Origin: Thysanoteuthis rhombus
Taxonomy: Eukaryota > Mollusca > Cephalopoda > Oegopsida > Thysanoteuthidae
NCBI GenBank assembly: GCA_963457665.1
Contig: OY735216.1
Location: forward strand, 41,228,794 to 41,292,793
DNA: 64,000 nt
Direction: 5' to 3'
Below, piece by piece: positions 10,376 to 22,619 of the stretch (the first letter of the stretch is position 1; every line of letters begins with the position of its first letter). The notes beneath the pieces are model-generated. The model had not been told where the DNA came from, ran no database searches, and saw only the letters and a list, made by a program, of their open reading frames with translations. A program made the translations under genes and the position numbers.

Positions 10376-10779
10376 ATGTTGCATCATATAGGCAAAGTTT
10401 CCTTGTTAGATTAACACTTGATTCCTAGACCAATTTTTTCCAGGAAAAAAAAAACTAAATGGAAAACAATGTTGCTCATTACACAACGTGCTGCTAAGTC
10501 AGAGGTACTGCTGTGTATTGATCTAAGAACCTTGCTCTTCCTTTAGCCCTGATCTCCCCTTAGGTATGCGTCATTTTCACCTCTTTTTGGTGTGTCAGAC
10601 CGATGTACATGGGTGAACTGTTATATCCCCATATGTGGATAGGTTCGCGTCTTTCTGTGGTTACAGGGAGTCTTTATACACACACAAACATATATATGAT
10701 AATATTTATAACGCATATATACGTATATATCAAGAATATAGATGCGCACACACATATATATGTTTATATCAAGGATATA
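10376..10779. other. Unassigned sequence
   Basis: Mixed-complexity DNA changing to interspersed TATA and CACA runs after 10670. No gene was recognised. Confidence 0.45.
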
Positions 10780-10793
10780 GACACACACACACA

Positions 10794-10848
<55 letters not shown>

Positions 10849-10900
10849 TATATGTATATATATATATAGATAGATAGATAGAGAGAGAGAGATAGTGTGA
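10780..10900. repeat. Compound (CA)n-(TA)n-(GATA)n-(GA)n microsatellite
   Basis: Successive runs of CA, about 50 bp of TA, GATA and GA abut the left end of the MITE at 10907. Confidence 0.95.
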
Positions 10901-10906
10901 GAAAGA

Positions 10907-11140
10907 TAGTGAGTGAAATTCATGTGAGATTCATTTAAAAAAATTGATTCTAACATCCTTATGCAGCTTCTAAATTTACAGAATATGGATTAAAGATACA
11001 AAAATATTAAAACAAGATTGAACATTGAAAGGTTAAGTACACAAATCAGAAATCTTTGGTCTAAATACTGTCAATTCTGAAGCAGTGGAAGTACGTGAAA
11101 TTAAACTTTGAAATGTTTCGGACACTTTTTGCACTCACTG
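10907..11140 (+). mobile_element. Mariner-like MITE (CAGTGAGTGC family), copy 1
   Basis: The left end is decayed (AGTGAGTGAAATT...TTTAAAAAAATTGATT, CTAACATCC, GCAGCTTCTAAA). The right end is its inverse (CAATTCTGAAGCAG...TTTGAAATGTTTCGGACAC, TTTTTGCACTCACTG), followed by TGTATA. It is about 234 bp with no coding sequence. It shares ends with the complete copy at 53310. Confidence 0.75.
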
Positions 11141-11533
11141 TGTATATAAAATATCAGTGTATATCAGTCAAGTTTTTATGCACTCAACGTTTATAATGAC
11201 TTCTCTGCCTGATAAGATATAAATATTTGTCAGATTTGTTTCCCGTGAGGAGGGAGCCTTACTAGCTCAGTTTATTCAACAATGTCCCGTTCCCTAAAAG
11301 ATCTCCGTGATAGAAGAAATATTTTCAGTCTTAAAACGCAAAAGGAACTGCAGATTGGGTTCGCGGAATTTTGGAAAGATTAACCAGTGCATAAAAAAAA
11401 GTTGGATATGCTGAAAGTGACATAAGTAATCAATGTTGCTTTTATTTACTTATGATTAGATATCTATATCTTCTAAAGAAGAGAACTTATTTAACTGTTG
11501 AAAGATATTATAGACAAATACACTACATACATA
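11141..11533. other. Unassigned sequence
   Basis: No recognisable gene or repeat. Confidence 0.45.
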
Positions 11534-11563
11534 TTATATATATATGTGTGTGTGTGTGTGTGT

Positions 11564-11615
<52 letters not shown>
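11534..11615. repeat. (TG)n-(TA)n compound microsatellite
   Basis: A TG run of about 9 units followed by about 25 TA units. Confidence 0.95.
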
Positions 11616-11620
<5 letters not shown>

Positions 11621-11701
11621 TGATAGGTAGATATTTGTAATTTTGTTGTTACTGATCAGTTTCATACAGATTTCAAGATATTGAAAAGCAACACTTGAAC
11701 A

Positions 11702-11702
<1 letters not shown>

Positions 11703-11778
<76 letters not shown>

Positions 11779-11797
11779 TACATAGAGAGAGAGATAG
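11703..11797. repeat. (TA)n-(GA)n compound microsatellite
   Basis: About 24 TA units, then about 14 GA units with a short break. Confidence 0.95.
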
Positions 11798-12660
11798 TAC
11801 TGCTTATAAGTATTTAAGCAAACAGAAATTCAGCTTGTGTGGCTTCGTTTTGAGAGTGATAACAAGATCTCTATACAAGAACCAAAATCTATCGCAAACA
11901 ACACATCAAAGTATGTATTTGTTCATACTTAGTGGTTAAGAATGCTAAAATTCAGAGAAAATTTTTTCTTAATAGATATATAATGCGGGATAATTCCAAA
12001 AAAGTATTTTCTATCTTTCTAAACTCTTGTTAGGAATCGATCAAGGAGATTGAAAAGGCATTGGAATTTGGAAGAGTTGCCTGACTAGTTGGTTACTAAA
12101 ACCTGAACTTGCTCAATAAACATTTTGGCAAGAAAGCAATCATAGGCAAGAAACAGAGTTTGCACTTGTTCAAATACCCATGAGCAGAACTTTTAAACAA
12201 TGGTAATTCAGCATAAGAAGCATTGCTCTCAAACTGTTTTAGATGTTGCTTCATCAATTGTGATAATGCTTATATATATATATATCAATTAACTATTCTA
12301 AATCAATATAACGGACATATTTGAGGAAAATATTTTTTATCAATGTAACACACATATATCTATATCTATATATATATATATATTTATAGTATCTATCTCA
12401 TATCTACGTAACACATACATACTGTAATGTTCATACGTATGTACATGTTCATAACTGTACAAAGTTTATGGGGAAAAAAAACGAAAACTAAAGACAACGC
12501 AAAAGCAATCTTTTCTAGCTCAACTGATTCTATCAAACTTAATTTTATTTCATTGTGCTCAAGCGACAAAAATCAACACAAAATAAATATGCAAAAGGTT
12601 AGTTGAATAATGCCCACAGAGTGACAAACTCAATAAAGACGAAAGATGCAGAGATAAGAT
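11798..12660. other. Unassigned AT-rich sequence
   Basis: Contains only two short TA runs (about 12270 and 12362). No gene was recognised. Confidence 0.5.
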
Positions 12661-12667
12661 AGAGTAA

Positions 12668-12985
12668 GACTCGCCATCACAGTCAATAGTTAACCAACTA
12701 TAGCGTCAAAATTTGAAGAAATTTAGAAAAAAAAAATCCCATGGAAGAATAAATATGGTCAGATTTAATTTCATTTATGACGTCACTGGCTCTTTTCACT
12801 GGAAAACATCTAAAATAGAATAAAACACATCTAAACGTTTCTAATTAAGCCGTAAGAATAAGGCAGCGAATAGGTCAAAATTTTTTTCCATGATCAGAAA
12901 AGCATTTTTTAGAAGTCTAGTGGAGTACTGATGCCAATTTTCAAGTTAGTAGACAAAAAGGCTAAGAGCACTGGGTCACACAAAC

Positions 12986-12988
<3 letters not shown>
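12668..12988 (+). repeat. Dispersed repeat CGTAGCGTC family, copy 1
   Basis: It begins GACTCGCCATCACAGTCAAT and continues TAGCGTCAAAATTTG, GAATAAATATGGTCAGA, ATGACGTCACTGGC, GGAAAACATCTAAA and TCTAGTGGAGTACTG. The same order of modules occurs at 29.3, 41.5 and (minus) 61.3 kb. It is non-coding and diverged 20-30% by eye. Confidence 0.75.

Positions 12989-13034
<46 letters not shown>
12989..13034. repeat. (TA)n microsatellite
   Basis: About 23 TA units directly following the CGTAGCGTC-family copy. Confidence 0.95.
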
Positions 13035-13039
<5 letters not shown>

Positions 13040-14160
13040 TCTCAAAGACCTCTGTGTGCGTGTGTGTAATTATGCGTGGGTGGATCAATGTCCGTAGTTT
13101 GACATAATTGCAGATAAACCTCGAGTATCCGAATATCAATTTTCCAAATGTCAAGATGGCAAGGTCCCGTTATTGTGTTGAGTACGGCTTCCTTTTTTTA
13201 TGATCAGACCAGTTTTCCGTCATGTTCGGATCATCGGGATTTCTCTGTATTAGCTGAAAATGGTTTTGAAATTTTCTCTGCATAATGGTCGATATGTGTG
13301 ATTAATAGTAGCGTGCTGGGTGCATTGGGTGCACTGTGTGCTACGGATGCACAAAAGCGTAAAAATACTCTAGTTTCTGTAAAAAGCAACTGCCGGTAGA
13401 AGCGTTTTTGGTACAATTCAGGAAAGGTGGTACCGATGGTAAATTGTCAAGTTTCCAACGCTTACTCATTCAATGTTGGGACCAACTTTCCGAAAAGGCT
13501 TCTACTGTCCATTGCTTTTTTTTATAGACTCTAAAATATTCTTACGTTTTAGAGCATCCGTAGTAAAGTAAAAATCCAAGATACGAAGCACTGTACGCCA
13601 TTGGTGATTAATGGAGAAATGATAGGTTAAGTGCATTGACAAAGGAGGAAATTATGATGAAAAATAAGCATATTGACCACAAACCTACCTATGTATATGC
13701 GTATAAGTGACACTATATATTTTATATCAATGTTCGTGCGTATGTATGTCAGGATTGTCAGTTGTCTTTTGCGTTACAAGACCAAAATTGTATGGTCTAG
13801 GGACCAAATTAGGTAGTTTCAGTACCAAAATAATCAAATAACTTGAAATCTAGTATTAGATGAAGCTTGCAGGAAAGATGGATTGAAATAAAAGTATCAA
13901 ATCATTCGTGTGTAAAGGATTATTATTATATTCAAAGAGTTTTCTTTCAGGACCAAATCTTCATTTTCGGAACCAAATTCGCACAATTTTGGTCTTGAAA
14001 AATACCAAATGGCAAGCCTGGTGTATGTATGTATATATACGTATGTATGTATGTATGTATGTAGTGTTTTGATGACATCGGGACACGGAGGAGGGTAGGG
14101 GGTCAAAGTAAACTGAGGTATGACGTAAGTGGATTTGTTGAGACGATTGTATAAAAGGAG
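13035..14160. other. Unassigned sequence, possible pogo/Tigger-like terminus
   Basis: AAACCTCGAGTATCCGAA (about 13115-13132) resembles pogo/Tigger termini, but no matching opposite end was established. A (GTAT)n run lies at 14025-14062. No coding region was recognised. Confidence 0.3.
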
Positions 14161-14504
14161 GTGTGGTGAATGCAGAGAGAGAGAGAGAAGAGTTGCTGTG
14201 CGTGCGTGTGTGTGTGCGTGTTGTGCATGGGGAGAGACGATGGTTTTGCATGGGGGAGGTGATGGATTTGAAGGGTGGAGGTGATGGTTGTTGCAGGGTT
14301 TTTATTTGCGAAATCCCGGCAACAGATGTGTCTGTTTACGTTCAGCGGTCGCCATTTTGCCAATGCAGTCGGGGGTGGGGATGGCCTTGTGGGTGGGCTG
14401 TGGCTAGTAGACTTTCAGGGGGCAGGGGCACTGGGGCGATTGCTGCAGACAGAGATGTATGAGCATATGATTTTTTTTTGTCAGATTGGCAGAGGTAAAG
14501 AAGA
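14161..14504. other. G-rich unique-looking sequence before the GA satellite
   Basis: The + strand is G/T-rich with TGTG and GGGGTGGGG motifs. The open frame crossing it runs on into the satellite and has no recognised domain. Confidence 0.4.
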
Positions 14505-15375
14505 ACATGAGAGGAAAACAGAAGAGGAAAAGAGGAAAAAGAAAGGAAAGATTAGGACAAGAGAGAGGGAGAGAGAGAGAAGAGGACAAGACGGAGAGAG
14601 AGAAGAGGACAAGAGGGGGGGAGAAGGGACTAGAGGGGGAGAGTGTGAGAGAAGAGGACTAGAGGGGGAGAGAGAGAGAAGAGGACTAGAGGGGGAGAGA
14701 GAGAGAAGAGGACTAGGGGGGAGAAGAGGACTAGAGGACAAGAGAGAGAGAGAAGAGGACAAGAGAGAGAGAGAAAAGAGGACAAGAGAGAGAGAGAAAA
14801 GAGGACAAGAGAGAGAGAGAAAAGAGGACAAGAGAGAGAGAGAAGAGGGGACAAGAGAGAGAGAGAGAAGAGGGGACAAGAGAGAGAGAGAAGAGGGGGC
14901 AAGAGAGAGAGAGAAGAGGGGACAAGAGAGAGAGAGAAGAGGAGACAAGAGAGAGAGAGAAGAGAGGACAAGAGAGAGAGAAGAGAGGACAAGAGAGAGA
15001 GAGGACAAAAGAGAGAGAGAGGACAAGAGAGAGAGAGAGGACAAGAGAGAGAGAGAGAGGACAAAAGAGTGAGAGAGGACAAAAGAGAGAGAGGACAAAA
15101 GAGAGAGAGAGAGGACAAAAGAGAGAGAGAGAGGACAAAAGAGAGAGAGAGAGGACAAAAGAGAGAGAGAGAGGACAAAAGAGAAAGAGGACAAAAGAGA
15201 GAGAGAAGAGAAAAGAGAGAGAGAAGAGAAAAGAGAGAGAGGACAAAAGAGAGAGGACAAAAGATAGAGAAGAGAGGACAAAAGATAGAGAAGAGAGGAC
15301 AAAAGAGAGAGAAGAGAGGAAAGGGGACAAAAGAGAGGAAAAAAGAGGAGAATAAAAGAGAAAAATGAGAGGAAA
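14505..15375 (+). repeat. Large purine satellite, units like GAGAGAGAGGACAAAAGA
   Basis: About 870 bp of almost pure purine on the + strand. Units of 18-24 bp carry GAGAGAGA plus AGAGGACAAGA (early) or GAGGACAAAAGA (late), and the type shifts gradually along the array. The long open frames on both strands (up to 273 codons) are repeat translations, not genes. Confidence 0.95.
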
Positions 15376-15656
15376 AATTTTTTGGCTACGATCTATAATT
15401 TGGGAGAAGATCTCTTCGTGCAAGTGAAAGAGGAAAATAACTTTAAAGGATCGCGAATCGCAGGGGGGAACCTTGAAGGATAGTTGGGGGTTAGGGGGAA
15501 CCTTGAACGAAAGCAGAAGGCATGGGTAACAAATTTAAAATGTGTTGCTGGAAGAAAAAAGCAGAAAAGAATAACGTTGGATGCCAATAAATTTGGCAGT
15601 AGTCAGTCAGGAAATATTATTTGCTTGGTGGAACTTTCTAAGCACAAAGCGGCAAT

Positions 15657-15660
<4 letters not shown>

Positions 15661-15711
<51 letters not shown>
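15661..15711. repeat. (GA)n microsatellite
   Basis: About 25 perfect GA units. Confidence 0.95.
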
Positions 15712-15713
<2 letters not shown>

Positions 15714-16296
15714 TACAATGAATAATAGATAGAAGTTAAAAGGGTGGTAATGATACTAATGCTGGTCAGTCCTTCGATCATTGGATCGAACTTTTTCCAC
15801 TTTTTGTTATCTCTTTTTCCCGTCTTAGATATTAACAAGACATTTCGGTCGATTCATTCTTCGTCTTCATCGGAGGGGGGCTCAGTATACAATATATCCG
15901 TAGAATGAATCGGCTGAAACGTCTCGTTAATGTCAAACATGGAAAGGAGTGAGAGAGATGTCTGAACAAAACCCCCAAAGTTAGAGGCGATTATTTTCCG
16001 CTTCTTCCTCGTTAAAGTTTCTCTAGCCAAACATGAAGGCACAAAGTCCGATCTCAAAGCTGTGAAATGCCTGGAGACTTATAGTCCTAATCATTAATCT
16101 TGCCAAGAGTATGAAAAAATTCAGGCGTCTTGAGTAAAATATTCAAGAGTGTGTTGCTTTGAATCAGAAGGTCATGTTGGTACACGTGGTCGAATGAAAG
16201 GTAATCAGGTCACACGTTTGATAAATATATCCATGATTACATGGTTTTAACCACGGAAACATAAAAATACAACCAGCTAGTTACGATGTTCAGTGG
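15712..16296. other. Unassigned sequence
   Basis: A 67-codon minus frame at 15854-16057 shows no recognised domain. Nothing else was identified. Confidence 0.4.
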
Positions 16297-16314
16297 ATAT
16301 ATATATATATATAC

Positions 16315-16385
<71 letters not shown>

Positions 16386-16454
16386 TAGATAGATAGATAG
16401 ATAGATAGAGATATAGATAGATAGATATATAGATATATATAGAGATTTATATAT

Positions 16455-16495
<41 letters not shown>

Positions 16496-16506
16496 GTGTG
16501 TGTGCA
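16297..16506. repeat. (TA)n-(TAGA)n compound microsatellite
   Basis: About 85 bp of TA, then TAGA/TATAGA units and a clean (GATA)n run of about 13 units, ending in GTGTGTG. Confidence 0.95.
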
Positions 16507-17085
16507 CGCGCATGTACACGAAAGTGGATCAATGTCTTTTGCCCGATACGAGGTTATCAGTTAATTGTTTACCTGAAATTTCAGCTGAATTTAATGAATT
16601 GATAAAGAAAGAGATTAAGTTAGAAAATAAATATTTTTATGTAAAATAAGTGCTTTTTCATCATTAGTTTACGAACTTTCCGAGCCAACTATATAGAGAG
16701 ATGTAGAGAGGGCATAGTTGAATGTTTCTTCTGTAATCCTGGTGTTTTGCTAGCACATATTGACATCTGCATGGGTCTACAAGCAAATGTGCCTCCCATC
16801 TACTCAACAACCCTCTCTGATTCTCCCCCAACGTCTCTCTCGCTCCTGGATAATCTATGCCAGCTTACTCACTAGAGGATGACTTTTGGGCGCTAAAAAA
16901 AAAAAGTAAAAAATAAAAAAGTAAAGGGGACTTGAGATTTATTTAAATAAGTCATTTCTGACAGCTGTTATAAGAGTAAGTCAGTTTCGAATTTTTTTTT
17001 TCCAACATCAAAGCGTTCTTTCAGTGAAACAAAGTGTCTATAAAGTCATTGTGTAGTTAGAATTGTTATAACTTTTCTTCTACAT
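16507..17085. other. Unassigned sequence
   Basis: No recognisable gene or element; an A-rich run lies at 16896-16923. Confidence 0.45.
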
Positions 17086-17089
17086 TATA

Positions 17090-17365
17090 AGTGCCAGGAG
17101 CCAAACGGTTAGCATAATGGAAAATGGAGTTTGCGATGTGCGCTCACTTCGTGCAAATGCTCTTGGTAAAGGCATTGATACATCCCTCCCAGCCATTTGT
17201 GAAATAACGTGTGAAGTGAGAGCCACCACTTCAGGTGCTTGTCACCTCTTCGTCCATTCTGTGTATTGCAAACTCTAAAAAACTTTGAAGGCTAGCCTAG
17301 ACAGAGAAACCTGTGATATTTGACGCCTTGGCAGGGACGGCTTTTACCGTTGCCAGAGTAAGAGC
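17090..17365 (+). repeat. tRNA-derived SINE with conserved core, copy 2
   Basis: The head (about 17100-17135) includes GGTTAGCATAATGGA. The core reads GTGCGCTCACTTCGTGC, then GGTAAAGGCATTGATACATC (17139-17186). The tail is GTGCTTGTCACCTCTTCG (17236-17253). The order matches copies at 3.9 and 21.4 kb. Confidence 0.65.
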
Positions 17366-17369
17366 ACTA

Positions 17370-19152
17370 ATTATGTATTATTATATTATTCTGCACAAGC
17401 TGTAAATACCAGGAAAAAAATGCAAATGAAAGCAAATTTATTCTTCGGCATGTCAACTTTCAACATTTCCACCATTTTGTTTTGAAAACAAAGGTCAAAT
17501 CAGTTTTGAAATTCCACCAAACTCTTTCTGCAGTTGAAGGAGTTTTTTTTCCCGGGCGATTGAAATCTTGTTGAGACAATGTTTCGACTGATCCATTCTA
17601 TACCCTCCTTCAGGTGTACTATCCGTATGGAAAACAGATTTCATTTCCCTCTCCAATAGTAGTAACGATTACAACGTAGGATTTGGGTATTTTCCTTCCC
17701 CAACAACAGCAAGGAGTTCAATCGTCTGAAGGAGCCGTCTCCAAAATAGAGACAGTATCATTTCGCAGTTTTTCTCATCGGTTAATGATCAAGTCACATT
17801 GAAACCAACAGAGTAAGCCAGATTACTAAAGTGAGACAGGCGACTATTTAGAAAGAGCTGGTACTGAAGGCAACTTGTGTGTCAGACTAAGCTAAAGTGA
17901 GTAAATTTGAAAGCACCCAGAAAGCGCATATCTCTGCTAACGCCGCAAAAAACTGAATGAAAATCAGTTCATATCTAATTTTGATCTCGAAGTGTTAACG
18001 ATAACCCCCCCCCCCAAAAAAAAACCTGGTCCGTCCTAAAATTTAACCAATTCTTCTTTACTACGAGGCCCACCCTTCCATTAAATGACAGACACGAGTG
18101 AATACATATACCCTGTGGTAAAGACAGCGCCCGAGGGCATATCCTATGGGAAGCCATGGTTATTTGTCAACAATCATTATAGGCCAGAAGATAGTTTGCA
18201 CCTCCCCACACTAATGCTGTTCCTGAATTCTAAGGAAGATCACAATTATTATTCTAACCAGAAGATCTTGAAAAAAAAAACAAAAAACAAACAAACAAAA
18301 CAACGAAAACAATATTCTGAAGAAACAAAAGTTGTAACATATTCCAAATGGAAATACTCCCCCGTTCTTCGAAAGTTCGCTTTATGACACTTTCGCTTCA
18401 ACAAAAAAAAAAAAAAAGGTGAAAAGCAAGAACAGCGTTCAGCGTTTGTTTTAGAGCGAGTCGTTATAGAAGTAACACGCACCCTTTTCCTCTCTCTCTC
18501 TCTCTCCAACACCTCAGTCTTCAGTAACTTCCAATGACACAGTCTAACAGAGCCTCCTCATTTCTTTCATCAACGAAAGTTAGAAAAGCTCCTATATTAG
18601 TTGATGGTAATTGCTTCTTCGCTTTATACCGATTTGGAAAGCTTTTTTTTCTTTCGTAGAAACACTTCTTTCGGATAGTTGGGGAAAACTGTATCTAGAT
18701 TATTTCAAAGTCTTTAGATACAGTCTGTATCTAATATCTATTTATAATACTAAACGTCTGCTTTTGATTACCAGTTTGTGGCCTCTAAGCAGCCGAAACA
18801 TCGCATAGTAGTCAAAGGTATGAATCAAGTTACCTCTAAAATTCGCAAACTTACAGAATGCAAAAAAAAAACAAAAAAAAAAAACTAAAACTGTTGATTT
18901 GCAACTCATTGATAATACTGTGGGCTATGCGTCTGCTCTTACCTCTACTTATGCCATAATAGCCAATTTGTCAAGGAAGATGATTGAATTTTGGAGCAAT
19001 ACTAAAAAAAATCTGGGTTCATTTTAGTCACATCAGATTGCACTAATTTTCCCTCGAATGGTGACTGAACGGGTCATAGGGTTATCTAATTTTAAAAATC
19101 ATTTTTCAAAGAAATCGAAAAAGCAGCAACTTAGACATTTCCCTTTTTTTCT

Positions 19153-19154
<2 letters not shown>
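17370..19154. other. Unassigned sequence
   Basis: Frames of 60-100 codons on both strands near 18000-18500 have no recognised domain and include poly-A or poly-T artefacts. There is a poly-C run near 18006 and A-runs near 18270, 18400 and 18865. No exon with convincing splice sites and a known family was found. Confidence 0.4.

Positions 19155-19219
<65 letters not shown>
19155..19219. repeat. (TA)n-(GA)n microsatellite
   Basis: About 27 TA units followed by about 5 GA units. Confidence 0.95.
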
Positions 19220-19985
19220 GCTCATGCATAAGCGCATGGGAACTCTTTGGTTAAGGGAGAAAAGGGCTGGATTTGCCCAAGAATTTACACTGTTTTGCCC
19301 GAATTTTTTTTGTCCCGCCCCTAACGCCTATGGGTCCCGTTCATCAGTAGAAATATATTTATTTAAAAAACGCATGCGTCTGAGTAAAACTTATGAACAG
19401 AACAGAATGGACAATATAGAAATCTTCGTCGAGGGAAAAATGAAAAAAGGTCGCGAAAGAGAGAGATTGCGTAAGAAATTATATGTGTGTGTGTAGGGGG
19501 GGAATGAGAGAGAGAGAGAGCAAGAGAGAAGTGTCACTTATTCGTTTAAGGATCCAGAACTAAATTGAAACAGCTGTCATTGTTGTCACTGACGATTGCT
19601 TCTTCTCTTTGTCATCTGAAAATTCTTTAAGCTTCCTTTTGATCCTTTTTTTAACGTCTTCCTTCTTTTCTTTCTCCTTTCTTCTCTTTTCTTACATTCA
19701 ATGTTCTTTCTTTTTATTCTTTTTGTTTTTGTATTTGCTCCTTTCTCATATTTTTCTCACACTTTTTGTTGCCTCAATTTTTTCTTCTTCTTCTTGTACC
19801 CCCTCCCTCTTTCTATACGATTCTCATTCTCTGTTTTCACACTTTCTTTTACTAAAAATGCAACGGTTTCAAACTTACCAACACTTCAGGAAATAGTCAC
19901 CGATAGTCACTTACGAGTTATATCCCGTGAAAAAATTCATGGATATATTTGAATGTCTATGAGATGATTTTTTTAGAAAAGAAAA

Positions 19986-19986
<1 letters not shown>
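19220..19986. other. Unassigned, includes T-rich tract and a short dispersed repeat
   Basis: A T/C-rich tract runs from about 19610 to 19840. The end (about 19905-19985: AAAAATTCATGG, then CTATGAGATGATTTTTTTAG) resembles 49240-49300, so a diverged repeat is shared. Confidence 0.45.

Positions 19987-20034
<48 letters not shown>
19987..20034. repeat. (TA)n microsatellite
   Basis: About 24 TA units. Confidence 0.95.
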
Positions 20035-20036
<2 letters not shown>

Positions 20037-20205
20037 GATGACTTTGGCTCCGCAAACGAAGATTTTTTTTCTAAAGAATATCCCACACAGCAGTAGAATC
20101 ATAGACGACGAGACCCGTGTACAGTATAACCCTCCTGCCTGAGCAATGGAGTTTTAAGTGCGACTTGTCCCACTTTTTAAACGGAGACTTTGTATCCTAT
20201 GCTCT

Positions 20206-20209
<4 letters not shown>

Positions 20210-20262
<53 letters not shown>
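20210..20262. repeat. (TA)n microsatellite
   Basis: About 26 TA units, then a G-run. Confidence 0.95.
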
Positions 20263-20264
<2 letters not shown>

Positions 20265-20299
20265 GGGGGGGTGTATTATACTTATACGTTTATAATGAA

Positions 20300-20885
20300 G
20301 TCTCACTGCAGTTTTAAAGATGGACAGAAGTAAGACAAAAGGAATGTTTGAATTGTAACGTCCAAGAATGACCATAACAATAGTGTATAGATACCAGGAA
20401 GAGGTTCTGGAATACAACCATTTGAAAGATATTTCAAGATTCGAGGAAGATCATATGAATGAAATAAAGTGAGACGCAACAATTTGTTAGAAAGCATTTA
20501 GTATAAATAGAATACCTTACCAAATTGTTTAAAAACAAACTCATAGTCTCACATGGATCAATGGAAAGAGTATTAGTAGGATCAAGGGATAAATGTAGGG
20601 TGTCAACATGGATCCGAGAGCCGACAAAGATATCATAGAAGTGATTAGGCTGCAAAAATGGAGTTGGGCAGGAGACCTAGCAAGAGAGGGGGGATAACAG
20701 AAGAAGCAAAGATTTGATTAAATAGTGCTCAGAGGATATCAATGGCAGTTCGAGAAGACAAGAAAAAAGATAAAGAGATGAGATAGAAGCGTTTGGCAGT
20801 AAGATACGACAGGTTAACTCAGTCATAGTTGTTATGGAAGGCCTTTGTCTAATAGAAGACCTGAAATAGCTGATGACGTTTTTTT
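20300..20885 (+). mobile_element. LINE 3' end, RRPEMAD family, copy 1
   Basis: Across + frames it reads IRLQKWSWAG (about 20645-20685), then sequence like RGRQKKR.RDEIE (about 20760-20790), then AGAAGACCTGAAATAGCTGA (20854-20873), which would encode RRPE(I/M)AD. This arrangement, KW.WAGHxAR...W.DEI..F...W, ending ISRRPEMADDD, is common in mollusc LINE polyproteins. The stretch 20300-20640 has the texture of the preceding post-RT region but is badly decayed. Confidence 0.65.
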
Positions 20886-21113
20886 TTGTGTGCGTGTTTT
20901 TTTTCTGTTCAGTTTTTTTTTTTGGCAGCGTTCACATTTCCAACACATAAAAGAAAAAAAATCATTCGAGGAAGTGACAAAGCGGAAACATAGATCATTT
21001 CAGTACAGCCGCCATATTTCATCCGGGACCTCACAACAACAATGATCACTTGGGAAAACCTTTTTAAACGGAGAATGGACACATGGCGTTGAGGCTCTGC
21101 TTACTTACTCGCA

Positions 21114-21116
<3 letters not shown>

Positions 21117-21177
<61 letters not shown>

Positions 21178-21203
21178 AGAGAGAGACACACACAAGCACA
21201 CAC
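21117..21203. repeat. (TA)n-(GA)n-(CA)n compound microsatellite
   Basis: About 28 TA units, then short GA and CA runs. Confidence 0.95.
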
Positions 21204-21309
21204 TTTATGCCTTTATTCCCTTCCCTGCTCTGTGCTTTCTTTCAAAACTTGGCTTCAGACGAACAAAAAGAAAAAAAAGTTATAAATTATTCTTTCCACT
21301 TAAATTCCG

Positions 21310-21590
21310 GGGAGATTCGATGTGACTGAGCGAGTAGCTGCACGAAGAATGGATCTGGGAAGTCGAGTTCAAACTCCAGCTGGGACAGTTTGCGTTCATT
21401 TCGCACTAATGTCCTTAGGGAAGGCATGAATCCATCACTCTCCCAAGCAATGGGTAAAATGGTGCGACGTGGAGTGTGGGATTCCACACCGGGTACTTTT
21501 CGCCTCTAAATCTATTTCGCAAAGAAGCCGAATAAGTAGTGATACGTGGAGCCCAATCAGGCTGAAGCCGTAGCCTACGAAAGGGTACTA
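21310..21590 (+). repeat. tRNA-derived SINE with conserved core, copy 3
   Basis: A tRNA-like head with a B-box-like GAGTTCAAACTCCAG (21367-21381) is followed by the core TTTGCGTTCATTTCGCAC then GGGAAGGCATGAATCCATC (21389-21437). The tail is CTTTTCGCCTCTAAATC then GAAGCCGTAGCC (about 21495-21576). This is the most complete head in the window. Confidence 0.75.
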
Positions 21591-21794
21591 CTGACTTTCA
21601 CTTAAATTTCAAATTTATTTCTTCACATTTTCCAATTCTACTGACTTTTAAATAAGTAGTTTCTTCCCCCAAACAAAAAGTCTTTCAATGAAATGTAACG
21701 AAAGACCTTGGCATTTCAAACAAGTTGATTATTTCTTCAGAATTTTCAATTAATTGTGATTTAATTCCAATTTTAGCAAATAATAATAATACTG

Positions 21795-22330
21795 TGAACT
21801 CTAGTTCTAACGGCACTATTTAATGACACACGCGTTCTAACGGTACATACGTTTTCATATTCTCGCTCGACTATTGTCGGAGATTAGTTTGAAGCAACAG
21901 CATGTGGAGATTTCAGGGCATTAAAAAACCATTCGAAAACTGAAATGAGTAAACCCTTGAAATAACGCTGCCCCAAGTAGAAGTCTTCCATCGAACTTAT
22001 GCTTATTCAAATTATTTCCTTTAAAGTTTACTCATACGTCCAATCTACAAATAAATTAATTGCAGATCATCATTGTCCTGTGGCCCCCGTACCAAAGGTT
22101 GACCACAGGTAAACAGTTTTTAGCTGTAATGCCTGGAAGCTTAGTACGGGGTTGTATATGGTTTTGAGTACGTTTTGGTTCATTAATTTTATGTACAGAT
22201 CTGTAAGTCTTATATGGGACACTCGATTGTGAAAAAGTAATAAAAAGTTATTTTTTGTTTGTACTTTTTGGTTTCTCATTATTAATACACATGAATTCCC
22301 TAGGGTGCCGCAATGATGGGAGTCTATCAT
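21795..22330 (-). repeat. Dispersed repeat pair (ACGGCAC family), copy A
   Basis: The minus strand of this block matches 34381-34895 in order. GCGGCACCCTAGGG and ATTAATAATGAGAAACCAAA lie at one end. TGTCGGAGATTAGTTTG, and TTAATGACACACGCGTT as read on +, lie at the other. It is probably a short DNA transposon or MITE; ends and family are not resolved. Confidence 0.65.
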
Positions 22331-22615
22331 AATTTTAAAAAAAATGATACAACGTTTCAGCCGATATATTTTTTCTACTCAAGTCCATGCAGCACCCGGT
22401 TGTCTTCGACTATCAACAAAATCATTAAAACGACTTCAACAAAAATCATTCAGAGAATTTAATATGTTAGTGTGCCGGGTATTTACTAGTTTGAAAATAA
22501 AATCTAACAATCAACTTGTATATAAGTAGAGAAGTGCCTCGTCTCTTAAGAAATAAATTCCCGATGGAGTATAGAGGTCAATGACGAAGCATGCATGAAT
22601 CAACTTAGTAATTGT
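22331..22615. other. Unassigned sequence
   Basis: A 61-codon frame only; nothing recognised. Confidence 0.4.
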
Positions 22616-22619
22616 TGCA

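Noticed and set aside
13035-13600. Pogo/Tigger element
   Set aside because: One end resembles the family, but no inverted partner or transposase remnant was found.
14481-15302. Longest open frames of the window (265-273 codons, both strands)
   Set aside because: They translate the GA satellite into RERERGQK or SLSLLSS repeats. Frames stay open because the repeat lacks stop codons; there is no start context, no domain and no non-repetitive part.
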